Source of the DNA: CAZFER01 sp964517495
GTDB taxonomy: Bacteria > Hinthialibacterota > Hinthialibacteria > Hinthialibacterales > Hinthialibacteraceae
Length of the DNA: 64,000 bases
Reading direction: 5' to 3'
Assembly (NCBI GenBank): GCA_964517495.1
Contig: CAZFER010000015.1
Span: 37,575-101,574, forward strand
Position numbers and translations under genes: made by a program. Below are positions 43,949 to 53,282 of the stretch, in pieces (position 1 is the first letter of the stretch; each line of letters starts with the position of its first letter). The notes under the pieces are model-generated. The model saw nothing but the letters and a program-made list of their open reading frames with translations. It was not told the origin of the DNA and made no database searches.

Positions 43949-44842
43949 TTATTGGAACCATAGATCAATGCAGGTAAAGAAAAATAATCCCAGACTGATG
44001 ATGGCATTTATATTAAAAAACGCGATATTCAGGCGGGAGTGGTCATCTGGTCTCACCAATTGATGTTGATAAATAATCAATAAGATCACCATAATCACGG
44101 CGCAATAATAAATGGTACCTAGTCCACTATACCAGCCAAACAGTGCAAAAAAGAGTGTACACAAAAGGTGAAAACAAAATGCAATTCGTAAGGCATTTTT
44201 GCTTCCAAAACGCACGACAAGCGAATGAAGGCCATGTTTTTTATCAAATTCTTCGTCCATCAATGCATAAATGATATCAAAACCGGCAACCCACATTAAA
44301 ACGCCAGCAGCCAACAGAAGAGAGGGGAGCCCAAGGGTGCCTTCTATCCCTATCCATGCACCTATGGGGGCAATTCCCAAAGACAAGCCCAAAACTATAT
44401 GTGAGAGAGAACTAAACCGTTTCACATAGGAATATCCACAAATTACTATTAGTGCAATAGGGGAAAGGATAAACGCTAAAAAATTAAGGCAATAAGCCCC
44501 AAAAATAAACGAGCCACTAACGATCACCCATACAACATATGCCTCTGTCACACTCACAATACCTGCGGGGATATGGCGCATTCGAGTTCGTTCATTCAAT
44601 TGGTCATAATACCGGTCCACGATACGGTTGAAGGTCATGGCGCTTGTGCGGGCGGTGACCATACAGAATAAAATCCACCACGCTTCCCGCCAGGGTGGTA
44701 CTCCATTAGCTGCGACGATGGCAGCCGTAAAGGCGAAAGGCAGGGCAAAAACCGTGTGGGCAAATCGAACCAACCCAAGGTAATGACTCAATCGATTAAT
44801 CATCCAAGTCAGGTTGGAGAGAATACCGAGTGGCGATTTCAC
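43949..44842 (-). CDS. UbiA-family prenyltransferase (menaquinone/ubiquinone biosynthesis)
   Basis: A 297-residue membrane protein with about eight helices. The first Asp-rich motif, NRIVDRYYDQLNERT (about 70-84), and the second, DEEFDKKHGLHS (about 193-204), are the UbiA prenyl-diphosphate and metal sites. A GTG at 44842 has GGGGAGAG upstream; an ATG at 44803 is possible but has no good site. The gene overlaps the ubiX-type gene by 47 bases. UbiA with UbiX fits either the ubiquinone route or MqnP of the futalosine menaquinone route. The lineage and clustering favour MqnP, which is inference. Confidence 0.9.
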   Translation of the reverse strand: MKSPLGILSNLTWMINRLSHYLGLVRFAHTVFALPFAFTAAIVAANGVPPWREAWWILFCMVTARTSAMTFNRIVDRYYDQLNERTRMRHIPAGIVSVTEAYVVWVIVSGSFIFGAYCLNFLAFILSPIALIVICGYSYVKRFSSLSHIVLGLSLGIAPIGAWIGIEGTLGLPSLLLAAGVLMWVAGFDIIYALMDEEFDKKHGLHSLVVRFGSKNALRIAFCFHLLCTLFFALFGWYSGLGTIYYCAVIMVILLIIYQHQLVRPDDHSRLNIAFFNINAIISLGLFFFTCIDLWFQ

Positions 44843-45449
44843 TTATCTCTCCCCATCCCCCTTTCACCAGACATCCCCCATCAAATCCAAGGTGTTGCAA
44901 TATACGGCTGACTACAAAGTCCACCATTTCATTCACACTTTGGGGTTGATGATAAAAACCCGGGCTGGCAGGTAAAATATGGGCTCCTGCTTGGGATAAG
45001 GTTAACATATTTTGGAGCTGAATCGAGTTATAGGGTGTCTCTCGGGGGACCAAAACCAAAGTGCGGCGTTCTTTTAGTGCCACATCGGCCATGCGCCCCG
45101 GAAGAGATTCTGAGGTACCAGTCGCAATTCTCCCCAGGGTTCCCATACTGCATGGGACTACTGCTACCGCTTTAAGGGGATAAGAACCCGAGGCGGGAGC
45201 AGCGCCAACGTGTGTATGGTGGTGATAAATCACCCATTCATACATGGTTTCCGGCATGCCTTCCATATGGCCATTTTTGAGATCAATCTTCATATCCATT
45301 TCCAAGCGGGCGATATGCAAGGCATTCTCGCTGATGGTGAGATGGACAAGAACCCGGCGTTTCACCAATTCCTCTAAAAGGCGAAATCCATAAACCACAC
45401 CACTGGCGCCGGTGATGGCCAACCCAATTTTTTCATAATTTTGACTCAT
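44796..45449 (-). CDS. ubiX: Flavin prenyltransferase UbiX
   Basis: A 217-residue enzyme taken from ATG 45449; a GTG eight codons earlier is possible. KIGLAITGASGVVYGFRLLEEL (about 7-28) is the FMN-binding opening. Also present are VVPCSMGTLGRIATGTSESLPGRMADVALKERRTLVLVPRETPYN in separate blocks (about 104-150) and the ILPASPGFYHQPQSV end, all canonical. UbiX makes prenylated FMN for UbiD-type decarboxylases; no ubiD is in the window. It sits head-to-tail and overlapping with the UbiA gene, consistent with quinone biosynthesis. Confidence 0.95.
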   Translation of the reverse strand: MSQNYEKIGLAITGASGVVYGFRLLEELVKRRVLVHLTISENALHIARLEMDMKIDLKNGHMEGMPETMYEWVIYHHHTHVGAAPASGSYPLKAVAVVPCSMGTLGRIATGTSESLPGRMADVALKERRTLVLVPRETPYNSIQLQNMLTLSQAGAHILPASPGFYHQPQSVNEMVDFVVSRILQHLGFDGGCLVKGGWGEISEIATRYSLQPDLDD

Positions 45450-45781
45450 TTCTTTCGTATGCACATCTTTCACCCATCGAAAAGATTATGATATGAGAAT
45501 AGACTGTAAAACCTTTAATTCAATATCTTAAATCTCGTTCCGATAATAAACAGGGTAATATAATTCAAAGAATATCTTTAAGAATGGAAATGATGTAAGA
45601 TTTGAATCACCTGTGGTAAAAAAATAAAGTTAAGTAATTATAATAATATGTGAGGGTTGTCTTGACAATATAAAGGGATTGTTGTTGATATTGAATCGGC
45701 TAATTAAGTGTACCCTCGAAGTCCAAAACAATTAAACGCGGTATTCATACCGGAATTCCGTGACTAGAGGGTTATGATAAT
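45450..45781. other. Divergent intergenic interval
   Basis: About 330 bases between ubiX and a small membrane protein gene. It is AT-rich. It holds one possible plus-strand promoter (45662-45690). No RNA gene or repeat recognised. Confidence 0.45.
45662..45690 (+). promoter_or_regulatory. Possible promoter of the membrane/acidic protein pair
   Basis: TTGACA (45662-45667) is a consensus -35; 17 bases later TTGATA (45685-45690) is a weak -10. The distance to the ATG at 45782 is about 90 bases. Confidence 0.35.
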
Positions 45782-46315
45782 ATGAATGAAGAAAAAAACA
45801 TGCAGACCGAATTTATTTTATGGCTGCGAATTGTCATCGTGGTCTGTTTGTATATCGGTGCTGTTACGGTGTTGCAACAATTAATAGGGCTCTATCAATA
45901 TTGGGCATACCTGGCAGGAAAGATTAATCAGGAAATGTATCCTGAATTATATGAGAGTTATCGCCAAATCCAAACGAATCCATTTTCTTATTTATTACTC
46001 TCTGTGTACAATATATTATTATTCAACGGAGTAATTATCTGTTCGATTTGGCTGCTTCGGCATTCAGACAGCGCTCGCAAAGTGCTGCTAGGACTTTTAG
46101 GGTTTGATATCATCTTTACGGCAGTTTATTTCTTGTGGAAAGCATTTCAAGGTATTCATGACATCCAATATCCTTGGATTATTATTTTTTTCAATACATT
46201 GCAAGTGGGAGTGATTATCTTTTTATCTCACCCCAAAACAGCTGAATTGACGGCACAGTTGTCAAAGCAAAAGAAACAGAAAACAACGCCGTTGAACAAC
46301 GAACAAATCCGTTGA
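45782..46315 (+). CDS. Four-helix membrane protein, unknown
   Basis: A 177-residue protein I do not recognise. Four hydrophobic segments are seen at about residues 10-36, 71-95, 101-121 and 129-150, with a basic C-terminal tail (KQKKQKTT). It is followed after 25 bases by the acidic DUF2325-like gene on the same strand, so the two are probably one transcript. Confidence 0.65.
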   Translation: MNEEKNMQTEFILWLRIVIVVCLYIGAVTVLQQLIGLYQYWAYLAGKINQEMYPELYESYRQIQTNPFSYLLLSVYNILLFNGVIICSIWLLRHSDSARKVLLGLLGFDIIFTAVYFLWKAFQGIHDIQYPWIIIFFNTLQVGVIIFLSHPKTAELTAQLSKQKKQKTTPLNNEQIR

Positions 46316-46340
46316 GGGAGAAAGGATGATTAATTAGGCT
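46314..46340 (+). promoter_or_regulatory. Ribosome site feeding a three-codon leader before the acidic protein
   Basis: GAGGGAGAAAGG (46314-46325) is immediately followed by ATG ATT AAT TAG (46326-46337). Three bases later, in the same frame, is the ATG of the acidic protein (46341). Translation could restart after the mini-frame, or the TAG could be a mutation that shortened the protein by five residues. Confidence 0.5.
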
Positions 46341-48716
46341 ATGGAAACATCGGAACTGCGGCTCATCCTGGATAATTGTTTTTCCATCCAAGAACTCCAA
46401 AACATCCTCAATGAAAAGGCGTCTAAACACGAGCTGATTGAAAAAGCAATTGATGCCATCATTTCAGAAGAAGACTCCGGAGTGCAATTGACAAACCGGT
46501 TGGATCAGGAATCAGAAAAACAACGCGAAAAGATTCGCTCAATGACACCGCGCGAATTAAAAAACAGCCTTTCAGTGGAGTTTTTAGAACCAGGCCGGCG
46601 ATTAGGGCTTATTGTATGGGCGCTATTGCGTGACGATCGCCTTAGTGCACGCTCACTGGCCAGCAATATTGCCACTCATTTCGGGAATTCTTCCACATCA
46701 TCTTCGGTTGAATCTGAAGAGGAGATTAATGTGGGAAACTATCCACCGGAAGCCTTGGAAATTCTAGATGAAATCTCTGAAGAAATCGATGAAGATCAGG
46801 GCTCATATGATGAAAATGCTGATAACGATACATTAATCATCGATGATTCAGATGAAGACGTGGAAATGGAACAGATCCTGGCAGAGCTGGAACAAGAAGA
46901 ACTTGATGACGAGGAACTAGAGGAATCAGATATTGAATTAGACATCCCTGATGAAGAAGAAGATCTGGATTTCATGGAAGAAGAACCGGCTCTTCAATCA
47001 GGAGAATCGGACGAGGAACAGGAAGATAATTTGGATTCTGTTTTTTCAATCTCTCCCAGCGAAGAAGAGGATGAAGAGGAGTTTGAAATCGAATTTGAGG
47101 ATGAGGATAGCGAATCGGAAGATGATAACAAGCTGATTGAGGATGATATTACCCAAGGAATGGAGGAAGTTGATAAACTGATTGCTTCGTTGAATGAATC
47201 TGAAATGGATACGAATACATTCAACCAGCGGACCATCCCCATAGGGGGAGTGGAAATATCACTGGATTCACTTCAACGAGCCTGTGAACGTGTTTTTAAT
47301 GAACCTGTTGAATTAGTGACGGATGAAAATCTGACCAAACAAGACAAGATTGTTGTTATTGGTAAACGTTGTGGACTGTATGTATTGCAGGGCCCACGTT
47401 ATAAGATTGAGCCGGTCGAACCTGCACCTGCTCATTTAAATGAACCCATCAAGGTATCACCAGAAAGTTTAAAAGCTGCGTTATCAAAGGTTTACGATGA
47501 ATCCATCGAATTGGTTCCCGATCAGGAATTGCTGAATAAAGGAATTATTGTATTCACTGGAAAAGAGACCGGCCTATCGCTGGTTAACAATGCCATGACC
47601 AACATCCCCATGCCTTCCTGGGCAGAAGGCGCCATACAAGATGAATCATCTTCCACTCAAGAAGAAGAAGAAGAAGAATCCAAATTTAACGAAATCAACC
47701 AACACATCGAATCGTGGGAACAACAACTGAAAAATCTGGATGAGAGACTTTCAGCACTAGAAACCCGTTCAACGCAAGATGCCACTGAACATCAAATCGC
47801 TGATGAAACTGTTTCGCTTGATGATATCGAAAGCGAGGAATTGGAACCCTTACCTGAAGAAATTCCTGAGATACCGGAAGAAGAGAGTGAAGAAGATCAA
47901 TCAGAAGATATGTCCGATGAAATTGGAGAGGAAGATATCAACCTGGATGACCTCGATTTTGGTGAAAGCGAAGAAGAAAGGGAAGAGCAGAGACATCAGG
48001 CAGAACAACCTCAGGAATCGGATGATTCAGAGATTGATGACTTGATTAGTGATGTCATGGAAGAAGGAATTGATGATTCGTTATCTGAAGATTTAAATGA
48101 AATCCTTCCACAAGAGCAAAACAGTGATACTCAAGAACAATCCGAGGAATCAGGGGAATCCGAGGATGAAACATCGGAAGGTGAATTTGATATCGATGTT
48201 GATATGGATGAAGATGACATTAATCTTGATGATATTAATCTTGATGATTTAGAAGGAGAATTTTCGGAAGAAGATCTCGCCGAAGAGGATCAATCGGAAG
48301 ACAGTTCAGATGAAGAGGAATTTAGTGGAGATGAAGATTTTGACTTGGATGTTTTGAGTGAATTGGAAAAAGTGGAATCTGACACCGCCAAAAAGGTGTT
48401 TAACGGTGACCGGATTTTGTTACTGGGGGGAGATCAAAAACATTCCAATGAGTATAAAAAAGTCGTGGAATCTTTGGGAGGAACCTGCGATTGGCACAAT
48501 GAGTTCTCTAACTCTTCTGAAGATGAAATTAATGAGGCTGTGGATCAAGCCGATTTGATCGTAACCCTTTCGTCAGATGCCATTACTGATCCTGGCATTT
48601 TGCAGGCCACCAGTTATGCCCAAGAAAATAACAAACGGCTTTTTGAACATCACTCCAACAGCCCATCCAGTGTGCAAAAGAAACTGGTTCAATTGGTTGA
48701 AGAAGGAAAGGTGTAA
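46341..48716 (+). CDS. Very acidic protein with tandem 50-residue repeats and C-terminal DUF2325-like domain
   Basis: A 791-residue cytosolic protein. The N-terminal ~120 residues are helical and ordered. Long Glu/Asp/Ser tracts occupy about 125-300 and 490-690. Between them lie two related segments: SLDSLQRACERVFNEPVEL (about 306-324) and SPESLKAALSKVYDESIEL (about 373-391), each ending in an IVVIGKRCGL or IIVFTGKETGL strand. A coiled coil follows (about 450-480). The C-terminus (about 692-790; ILLLGGDQKHSNEYKKVVESL, ADLIVTLSSDAITD) matches the DUF2325 pattern. Function unknown. The strongest ribosome site fits an in-frame ATG at 46326 that is closed by TAG three codons later, leaving the main ATG with a poor site. 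Confidence 0.75.
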   Translation: METSELRLILDNCFSIQELQNILNEKASKHELIEKAIDAIISEEDSGVQLTNRLDQESEKQREKIRSMTPRELKNSLSVEFLEPGRRLGLIVWALLRDDRLSARSLASNIATHFGNSSTSSSVESEEEINVGNYPPEALEILDEISEEIDEDQGSYDENADNDTLIIDDSDEDVEMEQILAELEQEELDDEELEESDIELDIPDEEEDLDFMEEEPALQSGESDEEQEDNLDSVFSISPSEEEDEEEFEIEFEDEDSESEDDNKLIEDDITQGMEEVDKLIASLNESEMDTNTFNQRTIPIGGVEISLDSLQRACERVFNEPVELVTDENLTKQDKIVVIGKRCGLYVLQGPRYKIEPVEPAPAHLNEPIKVSPESLKAALSKVYDESIELVPDQELLNKGIIVFTGKETGLSLVNNAMTNIPMPSWAEGAIQDESSSTQEEEEEESKFNEINQHIESWEQQLKNLDERLSALETRSTQDATEHQIADETVSLDDIESEELEPLPEEIPEIPEEESEEDQSEDMSDEIGEEDINLDDLDFGESEEEREEQRHQAEQPQESDDSEIDDLISDVMEEGIDDSLSEDLNEILPQEQNSDTQEQSEESGESEDETSEGEFDIDVDMDEDDINLDDINLDDLEGEFSEEDLAEEDQSEDSSDEEEFSGDEDFDLDVLSELEKVESDTAKKVFNGDRILLLGGDQKHSNEYKKVVESLGGTCDWHNEFSNSSEDEINEAVDQADLIVTLSSDAITDPGILQATSYAQENNKRLFEHHSNSPSSVQKKLVQLVEEGKV

Positions 48717-48723
48717 CATTGCA

Positions 48724-48751
48724 TAAAAAAAGGGTACACATTGTGTACCCC
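48724..48751 (-). terminator. Terminator of the ECF/FecR/repeat-protein operon
   Basis: GGGTACACA and TGTGTACCC (48732-48750) form a nine-base stem. On the minus strand it is followed by TTTTTT. It lies between two convergent genes and clearly serves the minus strand. Confidence 0.8.
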
Positions 48752-48796
48752 TTAAGGGAAATAAAACGATACGCGAACAAATCGGGGGTCGTTATT

Positions 48797-51700
48797 CTAT
48801 TCCTTTTCCAATGGGAGTTTAATCAAAAAGGCATTTGAACCTGGCGATGTTGATGATAATTGTTCAGGGATAAACTCAGCTGTTTTATAGCCGGGAATTT
48901 TGATTTGAACAGGCAAATCCGGGGGAAGTACGGTTTCAATGTTATTAAGGTTAATCCGTTTTGGCATGGGGAATTCAGGCAGTTCGGGCATTTGAGGTAT
49001 TGTTAATTGATAGGGGCCATTTAACATGCTGCCATCAGATGGTAATAGCTGAAAAATATAGAGTCCTACTTCACGCATGTTCAGAAACGCCGCACCCCGT
49101 TCTCCACTCTTCAACCGTAAATTGTTATGGACGGCGATAAACAAACGGCCGGCATCCATGGCTTGTACTCCAAGATCCAACACACCTTCACTAAATCCAT
49201 GCAATAGATAAACCCCCGGCCGTCCCTCTACCGGTTCATGAGCCATAGGTTGAATCAATCCATTTCGACTCACCATGAACGAGAGATTTTCTTTAACAAA
49301 TGGTCCATTTTCAGAGAAGAGATTCGCTTCTAATGTGATATCCCCTTTTTCCATTACGAAATCCTTGATGCTGGGAGATTCCTGATTGAGTTCTACATCC
49401 AGGTGGAAGTAATGGGATTTGTAACCTTCTTTATTGGCTGCAAAATCGTAAGGGCCTGTTTCACGCAAATGCATGGTATAATTGCCGCTATTGTTGGTTA
49501 CGGCTTGAGACATAAATACTTTGAGATCCGGACCACGTTCATTAGAGATCACTGACTTGATTTCAACATCGCTTAGTGGTTCACTGGTTTCAGCATCGGT
49601 CACGGTTCCTTTCATTTCATACACTTGCGCATACAGGTCAACTTGATATTCATCGTTTTCGGGAGTAATGGTGACACTACCGATTCCATCCGCATTACCG
49701 AAATAGAGAAAACTTTCGTCCTTGGAACTAAATACCAATGTAAAACGTCCTTCCGGTACACCCTCAAATCGATATTGGCCATTGGCGTCGCTATACATCT
49801 TCAGATTGAACACTTCGGAACCCACTCCACTGGGATTCATAACAATTTTCGCATTGGGTAAAGGCGCACCATCTTTATAAACAGTTCCATATATCACAGC
49901 GCCTTCCCCTGTGCCAAAATCCACTCGCGCCATTTTTCCGGTGGTAATAAAAGCTCGTTTGACATTCGAATTTCTACCGCTATTACCGGGATCACCGTCT
50001 CCACACATAACGGTAAATACTGTATTCGGCATATTTTCAATCCGATATTCACCTTGCTCGTTTGTTTTGGTTTGATAACAGTACAGGTTTTCGGGATAGT
50101 TGATAGCCAGAATGGTTTCACCATTTAGGGGAATGCCATCATTCCCTACAACTTTCCCTTCGATACCTCCACCATGCGTCATTTGAATCGTGATATCATT
50201 ACGGCCAAACATTTCCGGTTTGATGGAAAATTGTTGGGGAGCATAATCAGGATGGGATATCATTAGCATATCCCCAGCAGAGGCGATATTGATGATGGTA
50301 AAATGGCCTTGGGTGTCTGATTGAACTGCCCCTTCATAGATAACGGGTTCCAATACACCCAAGCGCCTTGAATTGGGGTTTTTCATTTTAGATAGGAGGC
50401 CCAATTGAGCCCCACTAATTGGATTTCCCTTCGGTCCCAATATGGTTCCAGCAATCTCATGACCAGCTTCTAATTCAAATACAATATCCTCTCCCGCTTT
50501 TCCTGATTTCACTTCGATTTTTCGCAGATCAGAGCGAGCGAAGTTTTCTGCTTTGGCGGATATTTCGTAAACGCCGTGGTCGAGGTTATCATAACCAAAC
50601 CGGCCTTGTTCATCGGTTGTCGTTCTGCGTACTGTACCGTAAATATCTTCAAACACGACCTCAGAACCTGCAATTGGTTGTTGTGAATCTTTGGCGATGA
50701 CGATTCCTTTAATTTCTCCGGTCGGCTTCATCTGGATGGTGAGATATTTACCATCCATATTTTTACGTTCACTATATTTTTCATATCCATTTGCATCCAC
50801 TATCACGTAAATGGAGTTGCCTTTGGCCAGATTCTTGATAAAAAACTCACCATTCTCATCGGTGTTATCCGACCCCATTTTCCCTACTTCGCTGGTTTGG
50901 TCTTTGGCAAATGAGACGGAGACAAACACCCGGATGCCTTCCATCGGTTCATCATTTTCGTTGACAACTTTGCCTTTGACTTCTTCGTTGGTTTCGATCT
51001 CTTTCAATACAAAATCGATACCGCTTTTATCCTCACCCGCAGATAGAGAAACAATTTTCTCGGCCTCATTACCGAATCCACCACCCTCATCCGCCACTTG
51101 TACAGAAAGTTTGTATTTACCTTCACCCAAATGATTTAAGGTATAATTACCATATTCATCGGTCTGAGTTGAAGAATAGGTTGATTGTGCTGAGCCCCCC
51201 AATGTATCATTGGGGGTTATATTTTGAGAGTTGACATAACGTTTGGTAACAGGCTCACCATTTTCATAGGAAACACGTCCTGAAATCGAAGCCGCTTCAT
51301 CTAAAATAATCTCGACAGCTGGAGGATCATCCTGGTCACCCGGTTCAAACACTTCACTGAGTGTTTCACCGTACGGTTCTTTTTTAGCGGATGCGATTGC
51401 CTCTCCCTTGGGTATATTATTTATGAGACATATACCGTGGTCATTTGTTTTTTTATTGATTCGAGAAAAACCGCGTTTATTGCTCATGATGCTAACATCC
51501 GCTTGAGAAACGGGCTGAGTGGATGAATCAAAAACCATAATTTTCACTGCATAACCAGGTTCTATTTCAATCACATGTTCTTTACTTGAGTCAAAATGTA
51601 CGTCGATATCAATTTCAGCCAAAGGATCTTCAGAAACATGAAAGCGATGAGGTTTATAATCGACATAGCCTTCCGCTCTTACATCCAGCCAAAACATGCC

Positions 51701-52558
51701 TTTGGCCAGACGTCGAACGGCAAAACGCCCTTCTGCATCGGTTATATCCTGCTCTTCCCGCTGGTTGGCATGATACGCATTGGTATGATAATAGTTTTTG
51801 GAAAGCTTTACTTCGGCACCTTGAACGGATTCTTTGGTTTGTTTATTTATGACTTTGCCTTGGAATACATAGGGGGCATCGATATGTGTAAAATCACAAT
51901 CGATGCTTGAACTGGCCTCGTTGACCCATACCGCAGAATGCGCCACTAAATAAGAATCTGGCGGGATCGACTGTAAAGAATAAAGACCTGGTTTGCTGAT
52001 TGATAATGTATAATAGCCATCGCTGTTTGATGTGGCACTTTGGGATTTCTCAATTTTTTGATATCTGTCCGAGAATTTTGAAGTGATATATTTCTCCAAT
52101 GTTGATGTATCCGATTTAATCGATTCCTTGATTTGCTGAAATTCTTCCTTACTCATATCAACATAATAAACCAGGCTAACCTGTGATTGTAAAATCGGCT
52201 TTCCATCTTCTGACTTGACATAGCCCGTAATCCAATAATCCTGAATCGTGGCTGAAGCAATGGTCTGATCTGAGGCGAGAGGAAAAATTTTCGTTCCAGA
52301 CTCTATCTCCCCTGCTAGTTTGCCATTATCGGTTTCCCTTATTTTTACCAGTTGTTTATTGGAGGTGACATGTCCGATATCACCCGCTTTTAGTTCAAGG
52401 GATTCCTCGCCGTTTTCAAGGCTGACCACACCTTTGTCCACTTCAATCATGACGCCCTTCGTTCCACTCGTATTTGGTTTTTCTGTTCCCAAAAAAACCG
52501 TTAGCCCGATTAATAGACATAATCCTGCCACCAAGGCTATAGCAACCGCCTGTCTCAT
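48797..52558 (-). CDS. Giant membrane-anchored carboxypeptidase-regulatory-like repeat protein
   Basis: A 1253-residue protein from ATG 52558, with AGGAGGT seven bases upstream; the frame is open further back. One N-terminal membrane helix (about 4-22). Residues about 33-80 (MIEVDKGVVSLENGEESLELKAG) resemble the last part of a FecR domain. Then about ten or more CarboxypepD_reg-like beta-sandwich repeats follow, with recurring GxVxxxxGxPIxGAxV...TDxxGxFxxxxL...YxLxxxAxGY patterns. The C-terminus is less regular. Such repeat arrays usually form stalks or binding surfaces outside the membrane. It is the last gene of an ECF sigma/FecR operon, which suggests regulated surface display. Confidence 0.85.
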   Translation of the reverse strand: MRQAVAIALVAGLCLLIGLTVFLGTEKPNTSGTKGVMIEVDKGVVSLENGEESLELKAGDIGHVTSNKQLVKIRETDNGKLAGEIESGTKIFPLASDQTIASATIQDYWITGYVKSEDGKPILQSQVSLVYYVDMSKEEFQQIKESIKSDTSTLEKYITSKFSDRYQKIEKSQSATSNSDGYYTLSISKPGLYSLQSIPPDSYLVAHSAVWVNEASSSIDCDFTHIDAPYVFQGKVINKQTKESVQGAEVKLSKNYYHTNAYHANQREEQDITDAEGRFAVRRLAKGMFWLDVRAEGYVDYKPHRFHVSEDPLAEIDIDVHFDSSKEHVIEIEPGYAVKIMVFDSSTQPVSQADVSIMSNKRGFSRINKKTNDHGICLINNIPKGEAIASAKKEPYGETLSEVFEPGDQDDPPAVEIILDEAASISGRVSYENGEPVTKRYVNSQNITPNDTLGGSAQSTYSSTQTDEYGNYTLNHLGEGKYKLSVQVADEGGGFGNEAEKIVSLSAGEDKSGIDFVLKEIETNEEVKGKVVNENDEPMEGIRVFVSVSFAKDQTSEVGKMGSDNTDENGEFFIKNLAKGNSIYVIVDANGYEKYSERKNMDGKYLTIQMKPTGEIKGIVIAKDSQQPIAGSEVVFEDIYGTVRRTTTDEQGRFGYDNLDHGVYEISAKAENFARSDLRKIEVKSGKAGEDIVFELEAGHEIAGTILGPKGNPISGAQLGLLSKMKNPNSRRLGVLEPVIYEGAVQSDTQGHFTIINIASAGDMLMISHPDYAPQQFSIKPEMFGRNDITIQMTHGGGIEGKVVGNDGIPLNGETILAINYPENLYCYQTKTNEQGEYRIENMPNTVFTVMCGDGDPGNSGRNSNVKRAFITTGKMARVDFGTGEGAVIYGTVYKDGAPLPNAKIVMNPSGVGSEVFNLKMYSDANGQYRFEGVPEGRFTLVFSSKDESFLYFGNADGIGSVTITPENDEYQVDLYAQVYEMKGTVTDAETSEPLSDVEIKSVISNERGPDLKVFMSQAVTNNSGNYTMHLRETGPYDFAANKEGYKSHYFHLDVELNQESPSIKDFVMEKGDITLEANLFSENGPFVKENLSFMVSRNGLIQPMAHEPVEGRPGVYLLHGFSEGVLDLGVQAMDAGRLFIAVHNNLRLKSGERGAAFLNMREVGLYIFQLLPSDGSMLNGPYQLTIPQMPELPEFPMPKRINLNNIETVLPPDLPVQIKIPGYKTAEFIPEQLSSTSPGSNAFLIKLPLEKE

Positions 52559-52601
52559 GAGTACCTCCTGAGATGTCAATTATTGGATAGTATGAGAATA
52601 T

Positions 52602-53282
52602 TTAATAAACCTTTACGGTAAATTTAGTGCCTTTTACCACGACATCGACATAGGGTGTGTGGATTATCATTTTACGCTTTGGATTGGGAGCCGCATCAAC
52701 AGTGATTCTTCCAGCGTTGAGTTCGATGTCCCGTGTTTTTCCATAATGAATCGCCAATTGGGTGTTGGGTGCACAATTGATGGTTGAGCCATCATTAAGA
52801 CGGATTAGTGTTGATCCATTTTCCCCGGTATTTACGGATTTTCCTTTTTTTAGTTTTTGATGCCATAAAAAGGATGGCTGTTTATCCGAGGCAACGCTAA
52901 ACGAAATATCTTCGATCGGATGCGATCTTACAAAAAACGATTGTCCGATAAAAAAGGCAGATACGATTGCAACAATTCCAATACCCGCCAATATCGGTCG
53001 CAACCACGGTAGATGAAGAGAACGCTTTGCCGTTTTTTTCCTCTGTTCATTCGATTGTCTTCGTGAATCTGTATTATCGATAGTGACGTTACTGGCTTGA
53101 GCAATGCGATTAGATATGGACTTGACATTCAGTTTCCACACCGGATACGAACGGATATGATCCTGGATCAAGAGATAATCATTCAGTACTTTTTCTTCTT
53201 CCGGGTTGCCCGATGTTTGTTTTCCAAGGTCAAATTGTACAGACAATTCATATTCCCGTTCCGGTCTTATCTCATCATTCAT
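52602..53282 (-). CDS. FecR-family transmembrane anti-sigma/regulator
   Basis: A 226-residue protein. A cytosolic N-terminal part (about 1-95) with a basic patch (RRQSNEQRKKTAKR) could hold the sigma factor. One membrane helix (about 102-122) leads to a periplasmic FecR domain (GKSVNTGENGSTLIRLNDGSTINCAP, LNAGRITVDA, MIIHTPYVDVVVKGTKFTVKVY). The chain ends exactly where FecR domains usually continue with another strand pair. The missing part resembles residues 33-80 of the next protein. It overlaps the sigma gene by four bases, so the two are translationally coupled. Confidence 0.9.
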   Translation of the reverse strand: MNDEIRPEREYELSVQFDLGKQTSGNPEEEKVLNDYLLIQDHIRSYPVWKLNVKSISNRIAQASNVTIDNTDSRRQSNEQRKKTAKRSLHLPWLRPILAGIGIVAIVSAFFIGQSFFVRSHPIEDISFSVASDKQPSFLWHQKLKKGKSVNTGENGSTLIRLNDGSTINCAPNTQLAIHYGKTRDIELNAGRITVDAAPNPKRKMIIHTPYVDVVVKGTKFTVKVY

